A stretch of 64,000 nt of DNA from the NCBI RefSeq assembly GCF_001044425.1, contig NZ_LFML01000033.1:62001-126000 (forward strand), given 5' to 3'. Below the pieces are notes generated by a model. The model was given only the letters and a program-made list of their open reading frames with translations. It was not told the DNA's origin and searched no databases. The stretch is from Streptomyces roseus (GTDB lineage Bacteria; Actinomycetota; Actinomycetes; Streptomycetales; Streptomycetaceae). Shown here piece after piece: positions 19,141 through 26,850 of this stretch (position 1 is its first letter; every line of letters begins with the position of its first letter). Position numbers and translations under genes: made by a program.

Positions 19141-22100
19141 TCAGGACCGCAGGCTGTCGAGCGAGGACTGGGCGCGCTCCAGCAGCCCCTCCGGGACGAC
19201 CCCTTCGGGCATGGCCCGAATTTCGTCGACCAGGGCCGCGAGCCGGGTGGCTCCCGCGTCCTTGCGACCGATCTCCTGCTCGGTCCAGGCCGCGTACTGC
19301 ACGCACTGGAGCCGCTCCCCCAGGTGGTCCGGACCCAGTTCCGCGTACAGCTCCCCGGCGCGCGCGGTCAGCTCGATCTCCTCCAGCCTCAGCGCCTCCA
19401 CGTCCGGCCCGTCCTCGCCATCGGCACCCTCGGCACCGGCATCGGCATCATCGTCATCGTCATCGGACCCCGACTGCTCGTGCGAGGTGACCCGCCAGTC
19501 GAGCACCTGCGCCAGCTGGAGCCAGGTCTGGGCTAGCTCGGACCGCAGCGGCACCGGGACCTCGGAGAGCTCGCCCTCCGAGGCGTACTCGGCCAGCGCC
19601 GCCTCCAGGACCCCGGAGGCCTGCTCCATCAGCTCCCGTGCCCGCGCCCACGCCGCCGCGTCGGCGCCTCCCCGCGGGGCCAGCCAGGCCAGGGAGCGCA
19701 GGATCCGCACCTCGGCGATCGGGGCGTCCCCCGTCACGCGGAACAGCTCCAGGGACCGCTCGTACGCGGCGGTCGCCTCCTGGTCCAGGCGCGCGGCGGA
19801 CAGCTGTTCCGCCGCCGCCTGCGCCAGAGCGGCCTGCGGGCGGGTGTCCTCCCAGCCCTTGGCCACCTCCGCCGCCAGCAGGTACTGCTCCGCCGCAGCC
19901 CGGGGGTCGTTCAGCTGCCGCAGCAGATCGCCGAGGAACTCCCGCACGGACACGGCCTGTCCCTCGCCGTGCTCCAGCAGATCGGGCAGCGTCGACTGCA
20001 GCACCTCCGCCGCGTCGGCGTGCCTGCCCTCCCGCGCGTACGCCCGGGCCAGCACCAGCCGGGCCTGCGCCCCGCCGTCCGCGGTCAGACCGGCCTGGTC
20101 GAACCAGTGCGCGGCGGTCAGGGCGTGCTCGGCCGCCTCCGCCCCCGCGTCGGACCGGCGCAGCAGGATGTCCGCCAGGGTGAGCCGGACGACGCCGTGC
20201 GTCTCGGGCTCCGTCACCTCCGCCGAGTGCTCCAGCGCGGAACGCGCCGCTTCCTGCGCCTCCTCGGGCCGCTCCAGCGACATCAGCACACCTGCCCGCA
20301 GCACCAGCGCGTCCACCGCCTGCCACGGCAGGCCCGCCGCCACCGAGCGCGCCGCGGACGAGGCCAGCAGCGGCAGGGCCCGCTCGGGGTCACCCTGCGA
20401 CAGCGCGACGCGGCCCAGCATCTCCTCGGCCTCGGCCGCCAGGTCGGGCAGCGCCTCCCCGTACGCGGTGACGAAGGCGCCGAGTTCGGCGGCCAGCTCA
20501 CCGTGCCCGTGGTCCCGGCCGGGCTCGGGGAGGTGCTCGTGCCCGGGGCCGTCCTCCAGCGAGCGCAGGTACGACTCCACCCGCATCGCCGACAGCTCCG
20601 CCAGGGCGATCCGGCGCGCGCGCAGCGGCTCGTCCGCGTCCAGGGCCTCGGCGGCCTTCAGGGCAGCCGCCAGCAGCTCGCGGATCCGCTGCGGCTCGGC
20701 CCCGGACTGCGCGGCCGCGCTCGCCAGCCGCAGCTCCGCCAGTGCCGCCCGCTCCGCCTGCCGGAGCTCGCGGTAGCGGTCGCGGACCGCCTCCAGCAGC
20801 TCCGCCGCGTTCTCGGCTCCGCCGCGCGCCGCCGTCAGCGCCCGGTGGTCGGCGACATCGGCCGCGAGGAGCGGGTCCACCTCGTCCTGCGGGCGCGTGT
20901 CCACCCGTACGCCGACCTCGGCCCAGAGCGCGTCCGCGGCCGGGTGCCGCTGTTCCCGGGCCTGCCGGGCCCGCTCCACGAGATCCGCCAGATCCGCCGG
21001 ATCGGCCGCAGCCACCGGGGACACGGTCGCGGTTGTGGGGGCGGTCACGGCGGCCGCCGGCTGCGGCAGCGCCGAGCTGCGCACTCCCAGCGGCAGTACG
21101 TCGACCAACGGCTCCCGCCCGATCCGGGCGAGGAAGCGGTCGGAGACCCGGGTGGTGCCGTTGCGGGCGTCGAAGCGGCGAGCGATGTCGAGCGAGCTCG
21201 CGCGCAGTACCTCGGACAGCTCGGACACCGTGTGGGGGACGCCCTCGTACGGCACGGCCGGGCTCCGGCCGTGCCCCAGCTCCGTCAGCCGGCGCAGCAG
21301 GACGAGGACGCCGCCGTGGAAGGCGAGCTGGTCGTCGACGTTGACCAGCGGGCTCATGTGGGCGGCGTGCTCGGCGAGGATCTCCAGACCGCGCGACTCG
21401 TTGCCGCTCAGGGCGCAGAACTCGATGTGCTTGCCGATGGACGGCAGCAGGCTCTCGTTGCCGCGGGCCATGCGGTAGCCGCGTACGTGGTGCGAACGGG
21501 CCTCGTCGAGGCGGCCCAGGCGCAGCAGCGGCAGCAGCGAGGTGGCGAGCACCCGGTGCGGTTCCTCGGCGCAGGTCCGCTCGCCCGCCAGCACCGGCTG
21601 CCAGAGCTCCAGGGCCCGGGCGTCCTCCCCGCGCAGTACGGCGTACGCGCCCTGGCCGTTGAGCTCGCAGGCGTGGCAGTCGCTCATGTCGTCACGTTCG
21701 GCCGCAAGCCAGGCCCGGTGCGCCCGCTCCGCCCGGTCGTCGTCGCCGATCGCGTCGGCGAGCCACAGCTCGGACTCGCGGACCGGCCGCTCGCTGTAGC
21801 CGGCGATCCGGTAGCGGCGCTCCATCTCCTCCAGCCACCCGACGGCGGACTGGAGCGGGATCTCGGGGGAATCGCTGATGGCCGTGGCCACCCACTTGAA
21901 CTGCCAGAACAGCGAGTGAGCGTCCCACCGGCCGAAGGCGCCGGGGTCCTTGTCGTACTCCTGGAGCAGCCGGGCGAAGGGCACCAGCATCTTGGAGGAC
22001 TCGGCACTCCAGAGGTAGGCGTTGATCAGGTTGTCCAGGGCCGTGCGGAACAGGGGCCCGTCACCGATCGCCTCCGCAGCGCCCACGAGCGCTTCGGCGT

Positions 22101-22182
22101 GCGCGTTGCGTGCGGTTCCGTTCGGGGAGTTCCTGTTCTCGACCAGGCCCTGCTCAATCTCCTCGCGCGTCAGCATGGTCAC
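19141..22182 (-). CDS. Large tetratricopeptide-repeat protein coupled to HSP90-like gene
   Basis: All-helical cytosolic protein of about 1013 residues. The N-terminal 450 residues (LTREEIEQGLVENRNSPNGT, then HACELNGQGAYAVLRGEDARALELW) form divergent TPR-like repeats. A Pro/Ala linker follows at about 480, then canonical TPRs in the C-terminal half (AEEMLGRVALSQGDPERALPLLASS, LARAYAREGRHADAAEVL, AAEQYLLAAEVAKGWEDTRPQAALAQAA). An Asp-rich loop (about 8 acidic residues in a row) lies near residue 915. The start is GTG 22182: AGGAGGG is six bases upstream, and the GTGA overlaps the TGA of the HSP90-like gene, so the two are translationally coupled. The likely job is a scaffold or co-chaperone for that protein. 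Confidence 0.85.
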   Translation of the reverse strand: MTMLTREEIEQGLVENRNSPNGTARNAHAEALVGAAEAIGDGPLFRTALDNLINAYLWSAESSKMLVPFARLLQEYDKDPGAFGRWDAHSLFWQFKWVATAISDSPEIPLQSAVGWLEEMERRYRIAGYSERPVRESELWLADAIGDDDRAERAHRAWLAAERDDMSDCHACELNGQGAYAVLRGEDARALELWQPVLAGERTCAEEPHRVLATSLLPLLRLGRLDEARSHHVRGYRMARGNESLLPSIGKHIEFCALSGNESRGLEILAEHAAHMSPLVNVDDQLAFHGGVLVLLRRLTELGHGRSPAVPYEGVPHTVSELSEVLRASSLDIARRFDARNGTTRVSDRFLARIGREPLVDVLPLGVRSSALPQPAAAVTAPTTATVSPVAAADPADLADLVERARQAREQRHPAADALWAEVGVRVDTRPQDEVDPLLAADVADHRALTAARGGAENAAELLEAVRDRYRELRQAERAALAELRLASAAAQSGAEPQRIRELLAAALKAAEALDADEPLRARRIALAELSAMRVESYLRSLEDGPGHEHLPEPGRDHGHGELAAELGAFVTAYGEALPDLAAEAEEMLGRVALSQGDPERALPLLASSAARSVAAGLPWQAVDALVLRAGVLMSLERPEEAQEAARSALEHSAEVTEPETHGVVRLTLADILLRRSDAGAEAAEHALTAAHWFDQAGLTADGGAQARLVLARAYAREGRHADAAEVLQSTLPDLLEHGEGQAVSVREFLGDLLRQLNDPRAAAEQYLLAAEVAKGWEDTRPQAALAQAAAEQLSAARLDQEATAAYERSLELFRVTGDAPIAEVRILRSLAWLAPRGGADAAAWARARELMEQASGVLEAALAEYASEGELSEVPVPLRSELAQTWLQLAQVLDWRVTSHEQSGSDDDDDDADAGAEGADGEDGPDVEALRLEEIELTARAGELYAELGPDHLGERLQCVQYAAWTEQEIGRKDAGATRLAALVDEIRAMPEGVVPEGLLERAQSSLDSLRS

Positions 22183-24074
22183 TTCTGTCCCTCCTGGGAG
22201 TCGGTGGAGTGGGTCGCCCATTCGAGGAGGCCGAGGAAGGCCCGGTTGAGCAGGGTGGAGTCGGCGGGGCGCAGCGGCCGCTGGGACATCAGCAGCGCCT
22301 GCCCGTACAGCGATTCGACGGCCGTGCCGGTCAGGGCCTCGTCGGGCAGGGCCGAGATCCGGCGGATCAGCGGGTTGTTGTGGTTGAGCACCAGGCGGGC
22401 GCGCGGGGCGGAGCCGCGCAGCGCGCCGAGGATGCCGCTCCACAGGGAGTCGGCGCTGTCCAGCGCCGCGGTGCGGTCGCGCTCCTGGCGGGCCTGGCGG
22501 TCGTCGAGGTAGAGGGCGGGGACGGAGACGGGCTGGAAGGCGCGCAGCACGACATCGCAGCCCTGCGCCTCCAAGCGGGTCCGTGCCGTGGACAGGAAGG
22601 GGGCGAGGGCCAGTTCGGCGGAGGTGGGAACCGGGTCGAGCCGCTCGGTGACGGCGCCGGCGTCCAGCTCCGTGACCTTGAGGTCCGGCCGGACGGCGGG
22701 CAGCAGGGCGAGCAGGTCGGCGTCGTAGGTGTATCCCGCGTTGATGACTCCGAGGCCGTGGGCCGCGGCGATGGGGGCGATCTGGCGGAACTCCTCGACG
22801 GTGCGCGTGAAGTGGATCTCGGTGTGCGCGGCCGTGAACTCCTGGAGGCTCATCGAGCCCTCGCTCGTCTCGAACGGCAGCCAGGGCAGCATCAGGCCGA
22901 GCAGCTCGGCGTCGTGCCGGGCCAGGGACTTCACCCCGAGGTGATGGACGCTCAGGAAAGCCGCGAGGCGCTCCGGTTCGCTCGCTGCGAGCTCGGCGAG
23001 CCAGGCCCGGACCCGCGCGCCGAGCGCCTCCCGTACGGCGGAAAGGGTCTCGTCGTCGTACAGGTTCTCGCGCGAGGCGGTGGGCCGCAGGGTGTCCGTG
23101 TCGATGACCGCGCGGACGAAGAAGGCCCAGTCCGGCAGGAGGTTGTCGGCGTGGTCCGTGAGCAGCATGCCCTTGAGGTGGACGCGGTGCCCGGCCCGGT
23201 GGGCGGGGCTGGTGGGCTCGGGGAGGACGTACGCGACTCCGCGCACCCCGGCGACGGGGAGGTCCAGGTCGATGCTGTCGAGCGGGGTGAAGCCGAAGAG
23301 CTGTGCGCAGTGGCCGGCGAGCGCGACGCGGCGCGCGGCGGGGGTGGGGAAGGGGCGGTCCCACACGGCGGGCCGGTCGGTGATGCCGCGCGGCCCGCCG
23401 GCCCCGCCGGCCCCGCTCTCGCCCTCCCCCTCGACGTCGCCTTCGGTGAAGGTGATGTCGTAAGGGAGGAGGGAACCGTAGTCGCGGGCCAGCTGCTCCA
23501 CCTTGGCCGGGACGGTCCACTCCTCCGCGCCCGGGCGGGCCTGGAGGATCACGGTGGTGCCGGGCCCCCGGCGCGCCTCGTCGGGCAGTTCGCGGACGGT
23601 GTACGAGCCGTCGTCCGTGGCCAGCCATTCGACGGGCGCCGCCTGGGGGTCGCGGGCGGAGCGGGTGATGACCCGGATCTGGCGGGCCACCACGAAGCAC
23701 GCGAGCAGCCCGATGCCGAACTGGCCGAGGAACTCCCGGCGGGTGGTCTCGAGGCCGTGATCGCCGCCGCGCTTGGAGCTGCGGCCGATGGTGGCGAGGA
23801 GGGAGTGCGCTTCGGCGGCGGTCAGGCCGATGCCGCTGTCCTCGATGGTCACCCGGCCCGCGGAGGCCGACAGGCGGATGCGGATCTCCGCCTCGGGGTG
23901 GAGTGCCTGGCGGGCGGTGACGGCGTCCACCGCGTTCTGCAACAGCTCGCGGACGTAGACGCGCGGGCTGGAGTAAAGGTGGTGCGAGAGCAGGTCGACC
24001 AGGCCGCGCAGATCGACTTGGAAGCTGTTGGCGCCGGGGTCGGACTGGGTGGCGGAAGAGGATGCGGACGTCAT
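22179..24074 (-). CDS. HSP90-family ATPase (HtpG-like)
   Basis: GHKL ATPase chaperone of 631 residues. N-terminal ATP-site motifs are VYVRELLQNAVDAVTARQAL (Glu and Asn), IEDSGIGLTAAEAHSLLATIG, and REFLGQFGIGLLACF with the lid. The middle-domain catalytic Arg region is LRPTASRENLYDD. The C-terminal domain is short and divergent (LNHNNPLIRRISALPDEALTG, then ALLMSQRPLRPADSTLLNRAF). It lacks the eukaryotic MEEVD tail and ends EGQK. ATG 24074 has GAGGTGA nine bases upstream. It is more divergent than housekeeping HtpG and is fixed to a TPR partner gene, so a dedicated client is likely. Confidence 0.92.
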   Translation of the reverse strand: MTSASSSATQSDPGANSFQVDLRGLVDLLSHHLYSSPRVYVRELLQNAVDAVTARQALHPEAEIRIRLSASAGRVTIEDSGIGLTAAEAHSLLATIGRSSKRGGDHGLETTRREFLGQFGIGLLACFVVARQIRVITRSARDPQAAPVEWLATDDGSYTVRELPDEARRGPGTTVILQARPGAEEWTVPAKVEQLARDYGSLLPYDITFTEGDVEGEGESGAGGAGGPRGITDRPAVWDRPFPTPAARRVALAGHCAQLFGFTPLDSIDLDLPVAGVRGVAYVLPEPTSPAHRAGHRVHLKGMLLTDHADNLLPDWAFFVRAVIDTDTLRPTASRENLYDDETLSAVREALGARVRAWLAELAASEPERLAAFLSVHHLGVKSLARHDAELLGLMLPWLPFETSEGSMSLQEFTAAHTEIHFTRTVEEFRQIAPIAAAHGLGVINAGYTYDADLLALLPAVRPDLKVTELDAGAVTERLDPVPTSAELALAPFLSTARTRLEAQGCDVVLRAFQPVSVPALYLDDRQARQERDRTAALDSADSLWSGILGALRGSAPRARLVLNHNNPLIRRISALPDEALTGTAVESLYGQALLMSQRPLRPADSTLLNRAFLGLLEWATHSTDSQEGQK

Positions 24075-24193
24075 GGGGCGTCACCTCGCGTGCTCGCATG
24101 GATGGTTCGGCGTTCGCGAGGTACCCCCCTCACGGACCGGAATGAGGAACAGAGTAGGGGGATGATCTGACAATCTCGTCTTGAATTCCCGCG

Positions 24194-24733
24194 CTAGGGG
24201 AAGCGCAGGAACTGCGGCGGTACGGCGTCCGTCAGCCACACCCCGTTGGCGCTGATCCGGAACACGTGCCCGGCCGCGCGCATCGCTCCCGCGTCCACGG
24301 CGAGCACGACCGGCCGGCCGCGCCGCGCGCCCACGCGGGTCGCCGTCTCCCGGTCGGGGGACAGGTGAACGTGGTGGCGGGCCATGGGGCGCAGGCCCTC
24401 GGCGCGGATCGCGGCCAGGGCGGCGGCGACGGTGCCGTGGTAGAGGTACGCGGGCGGTTCGGCATCCGGCAGGTCCAGGTCCACGGGAACGGTGTGTCCC
24501 TGGCTGGCGCGGATGCGGGTGCCCTGGACGGCGAACCGCTGTTTGTCGTTGGCCGCGACGACGTGGTCCAGCTCGGCGCGGCTGATGGGGAACCGGTGGG
24601 CGGCGGCCGCGGCCAGAAGGTCGTCGATCTCCACCCAGCCCTGCGGATCGAGCACCAGTCCGATGCGTTCCGGCTGATGTCGCAGGTGTTTCGAGACGTA
24701 TTTGGACACCTTCACGGTGCGTCTGTCGTCCAT
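24194..24733 (-). CDS. kptA: RNA 2'-phosphotransferase Tpt1/KptA
   Basis: Transfers an internal RNA 2'-phosphate to NAD+, releasing ADP-ribose 1'',2''-cyclic phosphate. It has 179 residues. The N-terminal winged helix is KVSKYVSKHLRHQPERIGLVLD with the catalytic Arg/His set, then ELDHVVAANDKQRFAV. The ADP-ribosyltransferase fold contains LYHGT, HVHLSPDRETATRVG and VLAVDAGAM. All expected motifs are present. Bacteria lack the eukaryotic splicing pathway, so the physiological RNA is unknown. It sits 119 bp upstream of the HSP90-like gene on the same strand; co-transcription is possible. Confidence 0.93.
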   Translation of the reverse strand: MDDRRTVKVSKYVSKHLRHQPERIGLVLDPQGWVEIDDLLAAAAAHRFPISRAELDHVVAANDKQRFAVQGTRIRASQGHTVPVDLDLPDAEPPAYLYHGTVAAALAAIRAEGLRPMARHHVHLSPDRETATRVGARRGRPVVLAVDAGAMRAAGHVFRISANGVWLTDAVPPQFLRFP

Positions 24734-24876
24734 GGGCCCAGCTTGCCGGGTCGGGCGGCGATCGAGCAGGGATTTATCGGGGCTCCGCCGCCCTGGGGCA
24801 CCGTGGGACCCCCTCTACCGAGTTTCCAAGATACGGAATACATTTTCCGCTGTACTTCTGCCCAGGGGGAGAACCC

Positions 24877-25683
24877 ATGACAATCCACGCTTCCCTGCCG
24901 CGCCGCGCGGTCGCCGAGCTCGTCGGCACCGCCGGCCTCCTCGTGGTCGTGATCGGTTCCGGTATCCAGGCCGCCGGCCTGAGCCGCGACGCCGGGGTCG
25001 CGCTCGTCGCCAACTCGCTCGCCTCGGCCATCGGCCTCGGCCTGATCATCACCCTTTTCGGGCCGCTGTCCGGAGCCCACCTCAATCCGGTCGTCACCCT
25101 CACCTCCTGGTGGGCCCGGCGAACCGGCGGCGAGGGACTCCGCGGCCGGGAGGCCCTCGTCTACACCGCGGCTCAGACCGCCGGGGCCGTCGGCGGGGCC
25201 GTCCTCGCCGAGGTGATGTTCGGTCGCGCGCCGGGCACCTTCTCCACCCAGATCCGCAGCGGGGGCCACCTGCTCGTCGGCGAGGTCGTCGCGACCGCCG
25301 GGCTGGTCCTCGTCATCCAGGGCCTGGAGCGCATCGGGCGGTCGAAGCTGATCCCCGCCGCGGTCGCCGGGTACATCGCCGCCGCGATCTGGTTCACCTC
25401 GTCGGGCTCCTTCGCCAACCCGGCGGGCACCATCGGGCGGGCGTTCAGCGACTCCTTCACCGGGATCGCCCCGCAGTCGCTGCCCGGATTCGTCGCGGCC
25501 CAGGTGGTCGGCGGGGTCCTGGGGCTTACCCTCGCCGCACTCCTGTACGGGAGCGCCCGGCCCGGTGCGCAGGAGGCTCCGGCGGCGTTGTCCACAGAGT
25601 TGCCCACAGGCAATACCGACTTGTCCACAGCTGGTTGGGTCGGTTTTGCGGGCAAACGAGTGATCCGCCCTGTGGACTACTGA
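24877..25683 (+). CDS. Aquaporin/MIP-family channel
   Basis: Six-TM channel of 268 residues for water or small neutral solutes. The first selectivity loop is SGAHLNPVVTLTSWWARR (NPV in place of NPA) and the second is FANPAGTIGRAFSD (Gly-Thr instead of the usual R after NPA-x3 is shifted; the Arg follows at TIGRAF). TM helices run from AVAELVGTAGLLVVVIGSG to VGGVLGLTLAALLYG. The last 35 residues are hydrophilic and encoded by DNA dense in DnaA boxes. ATG 24877 follows a GGGGGAGA motif. MIP channels of this form are often found with arsenic or metalloid genes, but none is nearby. Confidence 0.88.
   Translation: MTIHASLPRRAVAELVGTAGLLVVVIGSGIQAAGLSRDAGVALVANSLASAIGLGLIITLFGPLSGAHLNPVVTLTSWWARRTGGEGLRGREALVYTAAQTAGAVGGAVLAEVMFGRAPGTFSTQIRSGGHLLVGEVVATAGLVLVIQGLERIGRSKLIPAAVAGYIAAAIWFTSSGSFANPAGTIGRAFSDSFTGIAPQSLPGFVAAQVVGGVLGLTLAALLYGSARPGAQEAPAALSTELPTGNTDLSTAGWVGFAGKRVIRPVDY
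25588..25679. promoter_or_regulatory. DnaA-box cluster in the 3' end of the aquaporin gene
   Basis: Four 9-mers within 92 bp: TTGTCCACA at 25588-25596 and 25621-25629 (both perfect for Streptomyces), TTGCCCACA at 25600-25608 (one change), and TGTGGACTA at 25671-25679 (TAGTCCACA on the minus strand). Spacing and orientation resemble DnaA-titration clusters. Confidence 0.75.
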
Positions 25684-25696
25684 GCGGGAGGTACCG

Positions 25697-25780
25697 GCCG
25701 TAACCCGCCAGCCGTAACCCGCCAGCCGTGACGCGCCGGCCGTAACCCGCCAGCCGTGACGCGCCGGCCGTTACCCGCCT
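25697..25780. repeat. Tandem repeat of six 14-bp units
   Basis: Units begin at 25697, 25711, 25725, 25739, 25753 and 25767. Two alternating variants are GCCGTAACCCGCCA and GCCGTGACGCGCCG; the last unit is GCCGTTACCCGCCT. It fills the gap between the convergent aquaporin and MerR genes and runs 10 bp into the MerR gene's end. Confidence 0.9.
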
Positions 25781-26685
25781 GCGCGGCGCGCCAGTTCGTT
25801 CATCGTCCGGGCCTGGAGCTCCCGCTCCGTGGCGGCCCGGACGAACTCCCCCACGTGCTCGGCGCCGACCAGCTCCTGCACCGCCCGTACGGTCTCGGCC
25901 GGCAAGGCCACCGGTGCCGGGCCCGACGGCTGAGGAGCCCCGGGCGCCCCCAGGTGGCGCTGCAGGTGCCTCGTCGCGAACAGCCGCATCGCCCGAGCCA
26001 GCTCGGCGTCCACCGTCTGCTGGGCCAGGGGGCGCAGTCTGCGCACCATCGTCGCGGCCTCCGCCGCGTCGGCGTCCGTCGGCGGGACCTCCCCGAGGTA
26101 GCGGGCGAAGACGTGCTCGGTGGTGAACTCCAGGAACCGCGAGGCGATGTGCTCCACCTGCCCGCGCAACTCCCGCAGGTGTCCGGTGATCGCAGACAGC
26201 GGCACCCCGGCCGCATACAGCTCGGCGGCCACCGCCAGCTCCTGCGGGGAGGGCACCAGGAACTCGTCCGGGCGCCCCTCGATCGCCTCCAGCACCCCCA
26301 GCTCGCACGCCTCACCCACCGCGTCGTCGTCGGGCCGGCCTCCGAAGCGCTCGTTCAGCTCGGCCCGGCTGATCCGGGCGGCCTCCTCGTCGGTCCACGG
26401 TCCGTGTACCTCGGCGACGAGTCCCAGCACGCCGCCGAGCCCGCGTCCGGCGTCCCAGGCCTCCAGCAGCTCCTTGATGGAGGCCAGGGTGTAGCCGCGG
26501 TCCAGCAGATCGGCGATCTGGCGCAGCCGCGCCAGATGCGTGTCCCGGTAGACGTTGGAGCGGCCGCGCCGTTCCGGCTTCGGCAGCAGCCCACGGTCCT
26601 GGTACGCCCTGATCGTGCGCACCGTCGCCCCGCTGTGGTGCGCGAGATCCTCGATCCGGTACTCGGCCACCGCCTGTTCTGACAA
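25771..26685 (-). CDS. MerR-family transcriptional regulator
   Basis: Regulator of 304 residues. The N-terminal winged HTH is YRIEDLAHHSGATVRTIRAYQDRGLL followed by RRGRSNVYRDTHLARLRQIADLLDRGYTLASIKELL; this is quoted here in motif pieces below 20 residues each elsewhere. The long C-terminal part (about 220 residues, helical, e.g. LAVAAELYAAGVPLSAITGH) is larger than classic metal-sensing MerR proteins and carries no obvious Cys metal site, so an organic ligand or none is more likely. The start ATG 26685 (MSEQAVAEYRIE) follows a purine-rich GGGA. It is convergent with the aquaporin gene. Confidence 0.85.
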   Translation of the reverse strand: MSEQAVAEYRIEDLAHHSGATVRTIRAYQDRGLLPKPERRGRSNVYRDTHLARLRQIADLLDRGYTLASIKELLEAWDAGRGLGGVLGLVAEVHGPWTDEEAARISRAELNERFGGRPDDDAVGEACELGVLEAIEGRPDEFLVPSPQELAVAAELYAAGVPLSAITGHLRELRGQVEHIASRFLEFTTEHVFARYLGEVPPTDADAAEAATMVRRLRPLAQQTVDAELARAMRLFATRHLQRHLGAPGAPQPSGPAPVALPAETVRAVQELVGAEHVGEFVRAATERELQARTMNELARRAGG

Positions 26686-26850
26686 TCCCGGCTCCCTACG
26701 ACATGGCGGCTCGGCCTACCGCGGCCGCCGCGGCCCGGGCGGCAGGCGAAGCCGCAAGGTGCTCGACCGCCCTGCGCAGCGAGCCCTCCTGCGAGGGATG
26801 GTACGACCGCCGGAAGGAGCGGGATATGGCCGTGCCGGGCCCTGTCCCGC

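Noticed and set aside
19141..24099. A continuous 1652-codon minus-strand frame covering the TPR gene and most of the HSP90-like gene
   Set aside because: The upstream half is an Arg/Pro-rich shadow frame of the HSP90-like gene; the true TPR start is GTG 22182 with a good ribosome binding site.
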